From Pseudomonadota bacterium (GTDB lineage: Bacteria; Desulfobacterota; Desulfobacteria; Desulfobacterales; RPRI01), in assembly GCA_018901125.1 (NCBI GenBank), contig JAHIFE010000147.1, positions 1 through 54,920 of the forward strand: a stretch of DNA of 54,920 nt, read 5' to 3'. Shown one piece after another: positions 17,653 to 27,961 of this stretch. Positions within the stretch are counted from its first letter, which is position 1. Each line of letters starts with the position of its first letter. A model generated the notes under the pieces. That model was not told where the DNA came from. It saw only the letters and a program-made list of their open reading frames with translations, and ran no database searches. The position numbers and the translations under genes are program-made.

Positions 17653-19335
17653 ATGAGACAATTTGTTGTAAGCATATTATATATCCTGGTGGTGGTGTTT
17701 ATTTGGGGCATAATAGCAACTGCTGCCGAACTGCCGGGCACTGTCCAGCCAGGACAAATCGAACAGCAGTTCCAGCAGCAACCAAAGCTACGAACCGACC
17801 GGCCGGATCGAATTGTAGTACCGGAAGCAGACCAACTTGTACCATCGAATGCACAGGATATAAGGTTTAAGCTTAACCGGATAGTGATTGAGGGTGCGAC
17901 CGTCTATTCTGAAAAAGACCTGTTGTCCGATTACCAAAGCCATCTGGGCAGGGAGATCTCGCTTGCCGATATTTATCAAATTGCTTCTGCACTGACTGCA
18001 AAATATCGTAATGACGGTTATATCCTGTCACGGGTTGTTGTCCCTGCACAATCGGTTGAAGACGGCCAGATCAGCTTAAAGGTAATTGAAGGCTACATAG
18101 CAGGCATTACTATCGAAGGAGCAGATGACGATCAGCGCAAGCTGGTACAGAATTATGCAAAAAAGATCCGGCAGTGTCGTCCGCTTAAAAATAAAGTACT
18201 GGAGCGCTATTTGCTGCTGATAAATGATCTGCCTGGTGCATTCGCGCCGGCCGTGATCAAACCCTCTCAAAAAGAACCGGGTGCTTCGGAAATAATCGTG
18301 CAACTTGTTCAAAGCAAGGTTCAGGGTGGGCTGTCTCTGGATAATCGGGGCGGCGAATTGTTGGGGCCCATGAGAATATCCGCAGACATTGGACTAAACT
18401 CGGTGCTCGGTTTGCAGGAAAGAACTACGCTGAGATATGTGACCAGCGGGAATGAGAAGCTCAAGTTTGGCTCCATTTCGCATGAGGAAAATCTCGGAAC
18501 AGAAGGCGGTAAATTGAATTTGTCCCTTTCTGCCGTTGATTCCAAGCCAAAAGAGATGGCCTTTATCCCGCTGAATCTCGAAACGTCTTCCCAATCCGCC
18601 GCACTTTCATACAGCTATCCTTTGATTCGCAACCGGACTGAGAATCTTTACTTACGCGGTACCTTTGCCGCTCATGAAGGGAAAACACGTGTTTTCGGTG
18701 TTACAGACACGCGCGACCGCATACGCGCCTTAAGATTAGGCGCTACCTTTGACCTCGCCGATGCCTGGGGCGTCAACCTGCTGGATATTGAACTGAGCCA
18801 GGGTATCGAGGGGTTGGGTTCTTCCAAAAATAACGACTTGATGCTTTCTCGTTCGGAAGGCCGGGTCGATTTCACCAAGGTGGCGTTATATGCAGCCAGA
18901 CTTCAATCCTTGGCGCCGCACTGGTCGCTTTTGGTAGCAGCCAACGCGCAGTATGCATGGACAGATCTGTTGTCTCCCGAGCTCTATAGTTTTGGCGGAG
19001 AACAAATCGGTCGCGGCTACGATCCGTCGGAACTGGTGGGCGATAATGGTTTAGGGATGAAGCTGGAATTGCGTTATAACGGCGCTATGACGGTCCGTCG
19101 TTTGGCATGTTCGCATACAGGATATGCTTTCTACGATGCCGGTATAGTTTACCAGCGATCGCCGGGAGGCCTTTCCTCTTCGGAATCCGCAGCTTCTGCC
19201 GGACTGGGCCTGAGAATGAACCTGGGACGAAATGTTTTCTGTTATGCCGAATTGGCGAAACCGCTTACGCGCAAAGTGTCCGCTGAAAGAGACCGGGATA
19301 TAAGGGGCTATGCGGGGCTTTCCATTCGTTACTAA
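17653..19335 (+). CDS. Two-partner secretion outer-membrane transporter (TpsB, ShlB/FhaC/HecB family)
   Basis: A 560-residue outer-membrane protein that, in this family, exports a partner TpsA protein across the outer membrane. The start used is the ATG at 17653, which gives a clean signal peptide ending near ATAAE. A TTG 36 bp upstream also keeps the frame open but lacks support. A POTRA domain (about residues 60-150, IVIEGATVYSEKDL then YRNDGYILSRVVVP) is followed by a second POTRA-like region and a C-terminal 16-strand-type beta-barrel ending in YAGLSIRY with a terminal aromatic residue. It is followed 36 bp later by the TpsA gene, the classic pairing. The gene is more GC-rich than the flanking core genes. 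Confidence 0.93.
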   Translation: MRQFVVSILYILVVVFIWGIIATAAELPGTVQPGQIEQQFQQQPKLRTDRPDRIVVPEADQLVPSNAQDIRFKLNRIVIEGATVYSEKDLLSDYQSHLGREISLADIYQIASALTAKYRNDGYILSRVVVPAQSVEDGQISLKVIEGYIAGITIEGADDDQRKLVQNYAKKIRQCRPLKNKVLERYLLLINDLPGAFAPAVIKPSQKEPGASEIIVQLVQSKVQGGLSLDNRGGELLGPMRISADIGLNSVLGLQERTTLRYVTSGNEKLKFGSISHEENLGTEGGKLNLSLSAVDSKPKEMAFIPLNLETSSQSAALSYSYPLIRNRTENLYLRGTFAAHEGKTRVFGVTDTRDRIRALRLGATFDLADAWGVNLLDIELSQGIEGLGSSKNNDLMLSRSEGRVDFTKVALYAARLQSLAPHWSLLVAANAQYAWTDLLSPELYSFGGEQIGRGYDPSELVGDNGLGMKLELRYNGAMTVRRLACSHTGYAFYDAGIVYQRSPGGLSSSESAASAGLGLRMNLGRNVFCYAELAKPLTRKVSAERDRDIRGYAGLSIRY

Positions 19336-19371
19336 ATATTTTGGCGATACCGGATTAAAGAGGTTAAAAAT

Positions 19372-22300
19372 ATGAAGAAGATACAAACTGCTGATAGGCC
19401 TGCATATAGTTGGAGTTTTTATTTTGCATTGAATCTGCTGGCGGCAACTATTATATTTGTCGGATTAATCCCGGCAGCGCATGCTGCCCCCGAAGACGGA
19501 GTAATTCGCGCCGGAAGTGCAAACATTGTTGAACAGGGCAGCACAACCCTTATCCAGCAGAGCAGTCAGCGCGCTGTAATCGACTGGCGCGGTTTCAGCA
19601 TACAACAAAACGAAGATGTCCGTTTTGCCCAGCCTTCCGTCAGTTCCGCCACACTCAACCGCGTTACCGGCAATCAGGAATCTGTCATTCTTGGCCGGAT
19701 GGATGCAAATGGCCAGGTGCTTCTTGTTAACCCGAATGGCATTATCTTTGGAAAAGGCGCCCAGATCAACGTCGGCAGCCTGATCGCCAGCACCTCCAAT
19801 CTCAGCAACGAGAATTTTATGCAGGGAAAACTGGTGTTCGACCAACCGGGCCAACCTGGTGCCGGGATCATCAATGCCGGCACCATCACCGCCGCCGAGA
19901 GCGGTCTGGTTGCTCTGGTGGCCCCGCATGTACGTAATGACGGCCTGATTCAGGCCCGATTGGGCAAGGTCTTATTGGGTGCGGCAGATACTTTTACTAT
20001 TGATCTTTACGGTGACGGACTGATTAAGCTTGCATTGAGTGATGCATCTCTGACCCGGCTCAAAGATGCTCAGGGACAACCGGTAAAAAGCCTTATCAAT
20101 CAGGCAGGCACAATTGATGTTGATGGCGGTCAGGCGGTTTTGGTAACTGCCGAAACAGCCAAAGGCATGCTGGACAGCCTTATTAACATGAGCGGCACGA
20201 TTCTCGCTGACAGCGCCGTTCAGGAAGGCGGCCGCATCCTGCTGCTGGCCCGTGGCAGCAATGCGGACATCAGCGGCAATCTGAGCGCCAGAGGAACTAA
20301 GGGAGGACAGATCGAGGTGCTTGGTGATCAGGTGCATCTCACTTCTTCGGCAAAACTTGATGCAGACGGTGTTTCCGGCGGCGGTACATTGCATGTAGGC
20401 GGTTCATATCAGGGCGGCAGTAACACTTATCGTTCGCAGAATACGCAAATTGATGACGGTGCGATACTGAGCGCCGACGCTCTCAGCCGTGGCAATGGAG
20501 GAGAAGTGGTGGTCTGGTCGGACGGCCATACGGCTTATTCCGGCAGTATCTCTGCTCGCGGCGGTGCAGAGGGCGGCGATGGAGGTGTCGTCGAGGTTTC
20601 CGGTAAGCAGATGCTGGACTTCAATGGCATGGTCGATGCCGGAGCAAGCAATGGTAGAGCAGGCTCACTTCTTCTGGACCCCTATGATTTCATCATCGGT
20701 ATGGCCGAAGCCAGCCTCATCAACCGTGTGCTTCGCACCGGAACAAGCACCTCTGTGCGTGCGGATAAAGATATTTATGTCAATTATGTCATCGACGGGC
20801 GCGGCCGGTATGCGGGTGGCGGGCTGACCCTGTCTGCCGCTAAAGATATCAATATCAACGATTACATCGTAACTAATAATGGCGCCATCAATCTGTATGC
20901 CGGGTCAGGTACGGTCAGCCTGGCGCAAGGCAAGTTGGTTTATGCCGGTACGGCTCCGATCACAGTGCGCAGCGGCTCCACACTCACCAATGCTTCCTAT
21001 CTCACAAGCGGCCTGCTTTCGCTGATCTCCACACAAGGGTTAGTTAACATAAACCATGGAATCGACGGTTCCATCGGGGATCTGTTTATTCAGGCGGAAG
21101 AAGACGTAAATATAAACGAACCCATTGTCAGCCTGAGCGATGGCAACACAGTCGAGGTCATTGCCGGAAATAACATAATAATTAATGCTCAGATCGACGG
21201 ACGTCCGGCCCTTGACAGTAATCCTAACGGAACCGTTACTATGAGTGCCGGTAAGAACATCGATCTGAATAAAAGCATACTTGCCAACTTGATCAACCTG
21301 TCCGCCAATCTCGGTACAATCAATGCGCCCACGATGAAGGCAGGCACGGTTACTTTGGATAACAATGGAATTCCAATGGTTGAAGGGCTGTTTTCCGGAA
21401 CCGGGCCGATTTCGTTGACTACCGGCGGGAATCTCTCAAGCGGAATCTATGTTTCCACCGGTCCTGTTTCCATCCGGTCCACCGGAGGCGATGTAAATGT
21501 TGACACAAAACTTGCTGAAATTCTGGGCAATGTGTTAATTGCCTCGGATACCGGTTCCGTAAATGTCGATCAGGAGATCGCCAATATCCGTTCAGGAAGC
21601 GACCTGACCATAATAGCCGGTAATGATATCAACCTCAACAAACAGATAGATGCCCTGGATGACACCAACCCGCTTTCCATCACACCTGTTCCCGACGGAC
21701 ATGTGACTTTAGCTGCAGGAAATAACGTCAATTTATATAAGGATCTTGCTACATATGATGGAGCCGTCAATGTTGCGGCAACAAACGGCACGTTCAATAT
21801 CGCATGGGACAACACAAACAGCAGAACATACCGGATACAGAGCGGTTCTGCTCCGATCACGGTAATCACAGGAGGAAACTTATCCACCGGTTATGCACCC
21901 CTAACTGCTTTTGAACCACCGGACATACCCGATGATGTTAACGAAACTGATTACCTGAAAGCCTATATTGCCGATCAGCTTAAGCCTTATGTGGCGTTTT
22001 CCACTACCGGTAAACTCAGCCTTACTTCAACCGGTGGTGATGTCACCGTTGATGCACCGATCCCCGATACAACAGGAGAGATTGCATTGACCGCGGCGGA
22101 CAAGATCGTCGTCAATCATAAAGTCATAAGCCATAATCAGCCGATTACACTGACAGCCGGTGCCGGCGGAATAGTGGTTAACAGTACAGACGATACTTAT
22201 GGAATAAACGGGATAGGTTTAAGCCCTGCGATCGACTCGGGCAGCAGCTCTTTGACATTGAGAGCTTTGGGAGACATATCCGTCACAACCATAAACGGGA

Positions 22301-23622
22301 TTGCGGCCGGCGGGAAGCTGACAATCGATACGCGCGGCAAAATCCTGCAAGGCACTGTTTTTGGCTATTTGTATATACCTTCCGAAATCGAATTGATTGC
22401 AGACGGCGGCATCGACTCCTTCAATGCAAGATATTCCCCCAAAATCAGCGCTACATCGTCTGGCGGAGCCATTAATCTCGAGGTTTTCAATCCGGGACAA
22501 CTGGTCATCAACGCCTTTTCTCCTACTGCAGGAGATGTGTTTACCGGTGGGTTGATCGGCCAGGACGTCAATATTTATGCAGGCCGGGATATCAATCTCA
22601 GCAACGTCTATGAAGGTGGGAACCTGGTGCTCAATGCCGGAAGAGATGCAAATCTGAACACTTTTATTATAGACAGTATGAATGTGACCGCTGTCGGAAA
22701 TATATATTTCAGCGAAGTCGGATTGACTGCTCTCGAACCGACCGTCTGGTTGAGAGGAGGTGACCTGATAGCCAGATCAACAGGGGGTGACATAAGTTTC
22801 GGAATTTTACCCGATGATTATTCGGCCGTTCATATCGGGAACGCAAAAAACCTGACACTGGCTGCCTACGGATCAGTAACACTGGGTTTGCTGGAAACAC
22901 TCGGCCCTGTGAGCATTACTGCAAGAACCGGAGATATCACTCTACGCAACGATATCGGGCCTCCCGTTCAGTATTATGATTCAATTGATGACATCTTTTA
23001 TGCGAGTTATGATCAGTCCCTTTCGGAGATTTATTCGGGTTATGATACGGGGCAACCTTCATTTGACCCGACAGGCAACGGCCCGGCATCCCTGCTTCTG
23101 GATGCCGGCGCTAATATTTTTATGAAGGGCGCCAAAGCCGCCGGTACGGTGACCATTATCGCCGGAGGAACTCTGACGCCCACAAAGGGTATTTACTCCG
23201 GCACCACAAACGGAGTCAGTATTACCGCCAATAACGGTGCTTTGATTTTTACCGGTACATCTTTCGGCGATATACCGTTGGACACTCAGGCTCAGTTGAA
23301 AACCCCGAACAACGTAGCGCCGGCCATTATGCCGGGACCCCGGGTGGATCCACCCGGTTTACCAGGTGCTCTTACGGCTCTTCCCGCGTTGCCGCCTGAT
23401 CTTGTTAATGTATCAGGAAGCGGTGCTCCGGGAGCATCGGGAGCTAATGATAGTCTTTCGGAAAGCGAAATTGAAGCCATGAGGGCGGCCGGTAATGCCG
23501 GTCTGAGTGAAATCATCCCCGATGAGGATGAAAAGAAGGATGAAGAAGAGAATAATATAAATATCCTGGAATTAGCCGGCGGGCGCGGTGTCGGCCAGAC
23601 AACGGATTTCGGACGTGAATAA
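19372..23622 (+). CDS. TpsA exoprotein with filamentous haemagglutinin N-terminal domain
   Basis: A 1416-residue secreted protein. A signal peptide with an extended charged N-region ends near AAHAAP (residue 39). The TPS secretion domain (about residues 40-290) shows the hallmark ANPNGI-type phrase LLVNPNGIIFGKGAQINVG and the NQESVILGR stretch. The rest is a long beta-helix made of irregular repeats rich in GG(N/D)(L/V), DINL(N/S) and VTLAAG-like turns, ending in an acidic stretch (residues about 1385-1400). No C-terminal toxin or cysteine-bond domain is recognised, so adhesion or a surface-fibre role is the best inference. Its stop overlaps the start of the next gene. Confidence 0.93.
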   Translation: MKKIQTADRPAYSWSFYFALNLLAATIIFVGLIPAAHAAPEDGVIRAGSANIVEQGSTTLIQQSSQRAVIDWRGFSIQQNEDVRFAQPSVSSATLNRVTGNQESVILGRMDANGQVLLVNPNGIIFGKGAQINVGSLIASTSNLSNENFMQGKLVFDQPGQPGAGIINAGTITAAESGLVALVAPHVRNDGLIQARLGKVLLGAADTFTIDLYGDGLIKLALSDASLTRLKDAQGQPVKSLINQAGTIDVDGGQAVLVTAETAKGMLDSLINMSGTILADSAVQEGGRILLLARGSNADISGNLSARGTKGGQIEVLGDQVHLTSSAKLDADGVSGGGTLHVGGSYQGGSNTYRSQNTQIDDGAILSADALSRGNGGEVVVWSDGHTAYSGSISARGGAEGGDGGVVEVSGKQMLDFNGMVDAGASNGRAGSLLLDPYDFIIGMAEASLINRVLRTGTSTSVRADKDIYVNYVIDGRGRYAGGGLTLSAAKDININDYIVTNNGAINLYAGSGTVSLAQGKLVYAGTAPITVRSGSTLTNASYLTSGLLSLISTQGLVNINHGIDGSIGDLFIQAEEDVNINEPIVSLSDGNTVEVIAGNNIIINAQIDGRPALDSNPNGTVTMSAGKNIDLNKSILANLINLSANLGTINAPTMKAGTVTLDNNGIPMVEGLFSGTGPISLTTGGNLSSGIYVSTGPVSIRSTGGDVNVDTKLAEILGNVLIASDTGSVNVDQEIANIRSGSDLTIIAGNDINLNKQIDALDDTNPLSITPVPDGHVTLAAGNNVNLYKDLATYDGAVNVAATNGTFNIAWDNTNSRTYRIQSGSAPITVITGGNLSTGYAPLTAFEPPDIPDDVNETDYLKAYIADQLKPYVAFSTTGKLSLTSTGGDVTVDAPIPDTTGEIALTAADKIVVNHKVISHNQPITLTAGAGGIVVNSTDDTYGINGIGLSPAIDSGSSSLTLRALGDISVTTINGIAAGGKLTIDTRGKILQGTVFGYLYIPSEIELIADGGIDSFNARYSPKISATSSGGAINLEVFNPGQLVINAFSPTAGDVFTGGLIGQDVNIYAGRDINLSNVYEGGNLVLNAGRDANLNTFIIDSMNVTAVGNIYFSEVGLTALEPTVWLRGGDLIARSTGGDISFGILPDDYSAVHIGNAKNLTLAAYGSVTLGLLETLGPVSITARTGDITLRNDIGPPVQYYDSIDDIFYASYDQSLSEIYSGYDTGQPSFDPTGNGPASLLLDAGANIFMKGAKAAGTVTIIAGGTLTPTKGIYSGTTNGVSITANNGALIFTGTSFGDIPLDTQAQLKTPNNVAPAIMPGPRVDPPGLPGALTALPALPPDLVNVSGSGAPGASGANDSLSESEIEAMRAAGNAGLSEIIPDEDEKKDEEENNINILELAGGRGVGQTTDFGRE

Positions 23623-26575
23623 CAGTAACCAAAAAGCACACGGGATAAGATTCGCATCCCTTTTCCTGTGTGTAATGCTTTTCTGGACCTGGCCGGGTTC
23701 GGCTAAATCTTCTGAGCCCACTGCCATTCCGCAACTTCGGATTGAGACCGGTATGCATACTACCCTTATCAGGCGCGTACTGCCTGATTTGCCACGTAAC
23801 CGTCTCATCACCTGTTCCGATGACAAGACCGTCAGAGTCTGGCAAATGCCTCAGATGCGTTTATTATCCGTACTTCGCGTTCCCATCGATCCAGGCCATG
23901 AAGGTCAGCTTTACGCCATTGCGGTTTCACCTGACGGCAAGACCGTGGCGGCAGGCGGATGGACGGGCTGGGACTGGGACAAAAAAGCCTCCGTCTACTT
24001 TTTCGATGTGATAAGCGGCCAGCTGACCCGCCGCCTGGGCGGTTTTGACAATGTGATCAATGCGCTGGCCTGGATGCCGGACGGCGAGCATCTGGCAGTC
24101 GGATTACAGGGATATTCCGGATTTAGGATACTGCGCTTAGAAGATGGCAAAACGGTCGCAGCCGATGTCGGGTACCAGGACGATGTAATGGATCTGGACA
24201 TCAGCCGCAGAGGCCGCATAGTCGTAACGGCCCTGGATGGCTTCGTACGGCTGTATGACCACAAATTCAAACTGATCGGCCGTCGTGTTATCCCTGGAGG
24301 CAAGAAACCTGTCTCAGTGCGTTTTTCGCCGGATGCTGAGAGAATCGCCGTCGGATTCATCGACGTTCCGGCAATTTCGGTGATTTCAGCGAAGGACCTT
24401 TCGTTGATATATCATCCTGATACCGGCCAAATCGAGCACCAAGTGGGTTTTACAAGCGTTGTGTGGTCATCCGACGGTTTGTCCCTCTTTGCCGGCGGCC
24501 AGTATTCCGGTGAAGGACTTAATCCTGTTTATCGCTGGAAGAATCGGGGGAAGGACGCACCGGAAAAAATTTCACTTACTCATAACCGCATTTTAGAAAT
24601 CCAGCAGATGCCGGACAACAACATTGCTTTTGCCTCGGAAGACCCGGGAGTGGGCGTTTTGGGGCCGGACGGTAAATTAAAGTTATTCCGGGGTCCGGAT
24701 ATCGCCAACTTCAGCCGCGCTCAGGAGTGTTTTGCATTATCAGCCGATGCCTCGGTGGTGCGCTATCCGCTGGATAAAGGCAACAGCACACAACTAAGCT
24801 TTGCGGTGTTTGGTAGCGGAGACCAGGATACGGACAAAACTCCTGAGGAACCGCTGTTTGCACCGATCCTTGAGGCCGAAGGCATTATGGTTTCAGACTG
24901 GAAGGACAGCTTTTCGCCCAAAATCAACGGCAAGCCGCCCAGGCTTGAGGATTACGAATTTTCGCGTTCTTATGCCATTGCTCCCGACAGTAAGAGCGTC
25001 CTTTTAGGTACCGAGTGGGCGGTGCGTTTGCTGCGGCCCGATGCCTCTGAAATATGGCATGTCAAACTGCCTGCTGTGGCCTGGAGTGTGAATGTCAGCC
25101 GCAACGGCCTTTTCGCAGTAGCGGCGCTTTCGGACGGCACGATCCGCTGGTATGGCACGCAGGATGGCCGGGAGCTGCTGGCCTATTTTCCGCATCGCAA
25201 CGCACGGGACTGGATTGCATGGGTACCCGACGGCTATTACATGTCCTCCGTATACGGCGATAATTATGTCGGCTGGCATCTTAACCGCGGGAAGGATCTT
25301 GCCCCCGATTTTTACCGTGCAGTACAATTTGACCGCATACTCTATCGTCCCGATGTAGTAACATCATCGTTTCGCGCCGCGCTTGGTCCTGTTAGAAGTA
25401 GCCTGGAAACGACAACGCAAAACGCTGACTTCCGGATCACCAAATTGCGTGAAATAGCGCCGCCAAGGCTTTTGCTGAAGGCGGTGAGCTTGCCGGAAGA
25501 GAAGGACGGTCATTTCCGGATGTCATTCGAACTTATGGGTGAAAAGAATACGCTCGGTATCCAGGAATATAGTATATTCGTCAACCACATTCCGGTAACC
25601 CCGGCTAATGAGCGCACGCTGACCGGTGACGAAACCGATTATTTTCGCCGCGTTTTTCATCTCGAGCTTCCCGCCCGTGATAATGAGATCCGGGTAGAAG
25701 CCTTCAACGGAGTGTCGATGGGGGTTGCACAGATCTATGTAAACATTTCCGGAGATGTGCGTCCAACACCTGTAAAAGGCAATCTCTACATGCTGGCTGT
25801 TGGTGTCAATAAATTCCCCGCTCTGCCCAAGCGCAACTATCTGGAGTATGCCGCGCAGGATGCGGAAGAATTGGGGCGGGAATGGAAAATACGCTCTGCA
25901 GAAAATTATTTGAAAATTTTCATTCATACCATTTCCGATCACAGCGCAGATAAACCGGATAGGGAAACAATAGTATCTGCTCTGAAGTTCGTGGAGCTTG
26001 CCGGTCCGGATGATACGGTGGTGATTTTCCTTGCCTCTCACGGTCTGAGTGATTCGGCCGGTAATTACTACTTTGTACCGCGTGATGTACTTCCACAGGA
26101 TATTACAAATGCGCTTAAAGGCAAAAAAGCTGCCTCGCTGATTCCCTGGACGGTCTTCTTTGACGCCCTGCGAGATGCGGCCGGACGCCGTGTACTGATA
26201 GTCGACACATGCCAGGCACGCAGCATCGAGGGTAATTTTGAGCCGCATTCACTTATGAAGCGCTCTGCCGCCTCGCAGTTTGCTTTGATCGTAGCTTCCA
26301 AAGGCAACGAGGAATCACAGGAATACGCACCGGCCAAACACGGGCTTTTCACTTATTCCCTGTTAAACGCTCTGAGGCCCGATGCAGACGCGAACCGAGA
26401 CGGATGGGTATCTCTTAAGGAGGTCTTTAATTATGCCTTACCGATAGTGGAAGAACTTCGTCACAAGCAGACTGGGCCTCAAACGCCACAAATGGTATCA
26501 CCGCAGGTATTATCGGATATGCAGGTGATGCCCAGCGGTTTATCGGATTCCGGAAAGGGGAGCAATAACCGATGA
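23615..26575 (+). CDS. Exported WD40-repeat protein with C-terminal caspase-like (C14) domain
   Basis: A 986-residue protein. The GTG at 23615 is preferred because it overlaps the TpsA stop and opens directly into a signal peptide (hydrophobic core FASLFLCVMLFW, then SAKS). A GTG at 23588 and an ATG at 23675 are alternatives. Residues about 60-540 form a WD40-like propeller (phrases such as SDDKTVRVW and VSPDGKTVAAGG). Residues about 705-950 are a caspase fold with the catalytic His in FLASHG (about residue 809) and Cys in VDTCQA (about 866), both present. Location is therefore probably periplasmic or surface. The overlap with tpsA suggests it acts on, or is controlled with, the secreted partner. 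The substrate is unknown. Confidence 0.88.
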   Translation: MNNSNQKAHGIRFASLFLCVMLFWTWPGSAKSSEPTAIPQLRIETGMHTTLIRRVLPDLPRNRLITCSDDKTVRVWQMPQMRLLSVLRVPIDPGHEGQLYAIAVSPDGKTVAAGGWTGWDWDKKASVYFFDVISGQLTRRLGGFDNVINALAWMPDGEHLAVGLQGYSGFRILRLEDGKTVAADVGYQDDVMDLDISRRGRIVVTALDGFVRLYDHKFKLIGRRVIPGGKKPVSVRFSPDAERIAVGFIDVPAISVISAKDLSLIYHPDTGQIEHQVGFTSVVWSSDGLSLFAGGQYSGEGLNPVYRWKNRGKDAPEKISLTHNRILEIQQMPDNNIAFASEDPGVGVLGPDGKLKLFRGPDIANFSRAQECFALSADASVVRYPLDKGNSTQLSFAVFGSGDQDTDKTPEEPLFAPILEAEGIMVSDWKDSFSPKINGKPPRLEDYEFSRSYAIAPDSKSVLLGTEWAVRLLRPDASEIWHVKLPAVAWSVNVSRNGLFAVAALSDGTIRWYGTQDGRELLAYFPHRNARDWIAWVPDGYYMSSVYGDNYVGWHLNRGKDLAPDFYRAVQFDRILYRPDVVTSSFRAALGPVRSSLETTTQNADFRITKLREIAPPRLLLKAVSLPEEKDGHFRMSFELMGEKNTLGIQEYSIFVNHIPVTPANERTLTGDETDYFRRVFHLELPARDNEIRVEAFNGVSMGVAQIYVNISGDVRPTPVKGNLYMLAVGVNKFPALPKRNYLEYAAQDAEELGREWKIRSAENYLKIFIHTISDHSADKPDRETIVSALKFVELAGPDDTVVIFLASHGLSDSAGNYYFVPRDVLPQDITNALKGKKAASLIPWTVFFDALRDAAGRRVLIVDTCQARSIEGNFEPHSLMKRSAASQFALIVASKGNEESQEYAPAKHGLFTYSLLNALRPDADANRDGWVSLKEVFNYALPIVEELRHKQTGPQTPQMVSPQVLSDMQVMPSGLSDSGKGSNNR

Positions 26576-26663
26576 TTTTCCCGGCAGGTCAGACTTTTGC
26601 CAGACTGAAATGCTTCATATCGTCTCCGGTGCTTTCAATTATTTATTATAAAAGAGGTACACA

Positions 26664-27260
26664 ATGAAAAGAAGAAATGTTTTGGCTGCCGTTTTGATCC
26701 TTTTCATATTTCAGTATGCTTTTGCTCAGGAAGAAGGGGAATTAAATTTTCAGACCACTGAACAGGGCATTATTAAATCACTGACAGCAGATAATCCCAA
26801 AATAAAAACACGCTCTCTTTCTGAAACGAAAACCCGCGGTATCAAAATAGTCGGACTGGAAAATAATCAGATCACCCATCAGGAAATTATGGTTTCTGAT
26901 GATGCACCAACCCAATCCGTTAATCTGAAAATCGAATTTGATGTCAATTCATATAACATCCGGCGGGATTCATACGATCTGCTGGATAAACTTGGAAAGG
27001 CGCTGACTTCGGACAAGCTGAAGGAACAAGCGATTTTGATCAAGGGGCATACGGATTCCGACGGTAATGATGACAATAATCTGAAACTCAGTTTATACCG
27101 CGCCCGGGCTGTCAAATCCTATCTGCTGGAAAAGTTTTCAATTCCGGAATCCAGACTGAAAATCTATGGTTACGGCAAATCCATGCCGTTGGTGCCCAAT
27201 ATCAATCCAGCAAATAAACAACTCAATCGAAGGGTTGAAATAGCAGTAGATGACAATTGA
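26664..27260 (+). CDS. OmpA C-terminal-domain protein
   Basis: A 198-residue exported protein. A signal peptide ends at AFAQ (about residue 22), followed by a linker and an OmpA-like peptidoglycan-binding domain (about residues 90-195) with IKGHTDSDG, NLKLSLYRARAVKSYL, YGYGKSMP and NRRVEIAV. It has no beta-barrel, so it is a soluble or lipid-free periplasmic binder. An AGAGG-type ribosome-binding site (aaagagg) precedes the ATG. The gene is 88 bp after the caspase gene on the same strand and probably belongs to the TPS cassette as a cell-wall tether. That role is inferred from position. Confidence 0.88.
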   Translation: MKRRNVLAAVLILFIFQYAFAQEEGELNFQTTEQGIIKSLTADNPKIKTRSLSETKTRGIKIVGLENNQITHQEIMVSDDAPTQSVNLKIEFDVNSYNIRRDSYDLLDKLGKALTSDKLKEQAILIKGHTDSDGNDDNNLKLSLYRARAVKSYLLEKFSIPESRLKIYGYGKSMPLVPNINPANKQLNRRVEIAVDDN

Positions 27261-27646
27261 TATGAGTTTAATTTTTTATGATTAGGCAGGATTGAACTTA
27301 AGAAAAACGGGAAATATTCGGTATCCGATACCTTGCAGAGATCAGCCAAAATGGGACGTTTTGAAACTGGCTCAGTATAATAGTATAACAATAATAAAAT
27401 ATTATCATACCGGAATTCCGTTATTCCGCTTTAGAATAAAAATTCAAATGGTATTGCTGATACATTTAGTTCCATTTTGAATAACGCCAGTCCATAAATT
27501 TCAAAAATGTATAGACGAACTTATTAATATGGAAAATAAGAGCCAAAAGCGGACTTGCCCCCTGGCTTTTATTCACCCGCCTGTGTTTTTTTTATTTCTT
27601 CGATTTTCACTTTCTAATACCTTTTTTATCCTTGATTACAATAAAA
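27261..27646. other. Intergenic stretch holding repeat copy 1
   Basis: No gene is supported in these 386 bp. A 26-bp sequence at 27349-27374 recurs exactly at 28347-28372. The rest is AT-rich, with no clear terminator for the OmpA-domain gene. Confidence 0.5.
27349..27374 (+). repeat. 26-bp direct repeat, copy 1
   Basis: Identical over 26 bp to 28347-28372 and in the same orientation; its core reads GGGACGTTTTGAAACTGG. The two copies lie 998 bp apart and bracket the gene at 27647-27961. It may be a remnant of a dispersed element. No transposase or inverted ends are seen. Confidence 0.7.
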
Positions 27647-27961
27647 TCATAAATCGAAGCAGCGAACTGACCGAAGTTTGTTAATTGAAGTTTGAATCCA
27701 CAAAAATCGCTGTTCTTCAGGATGATTGTTTTCTTCAAGACCAGAAATAGGCATAACATGTGAAAGAAGTTCTGCAAAATATATGTTTGAACTATTGCAA
27801 TCTATAACATTTCCTTCTTCTTTGTTTTCGTTTACATATGACCGGACATCATCTATTAGTTGCTTTATGGATGTATAAATTTTAATTCTTTCAATTGCTA
27901 ATGCCTTTTCAAGTTCTTGGCAGAGTGTTTCGATAGCATCAATATACATTTTAATATTCAT
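27647..27961 (-). CDS. Hypothetical protein, 104 residues
   Basis: A small, mostly helical protein with no signal peptide. The N-terminal two thirds read as amphipathic helix (YIDAIETLCQELEKAL and the following KQLIDDVRSYV). I recognise no family. It lies alone on the minus strand between the two copies of a 26-bp repeat, in an AT-rich region unlike the neighbouring TPS cassette. No convincing ribosome-binding site precedes the ATG, so the gene itself is only moderately supported. Confidence 0.45.
   Translation of the reverse strand: MNIKMYIDAIETLCQELEKALAIERIKIYTSIKQLIDDVRSYVNENKEEGNVIDCNSSNIYFAELLSHVMPISGLEENNHPEEQRFLWIQTSINKLRSVRCFDL

Noticed and set aside
20270-20830. CRISPR-like or tandem DNA repeats in the exoprotein gene
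   Set aside because: The repetition is at the protein level (beta-helix turns) and the DNA is not periodic with constant spacers.
25523-26248. A 241-residue minus-strand open frame
   Set aside because: Antisense to the caspase domain whose catalytic motifs are intact; a shadow.
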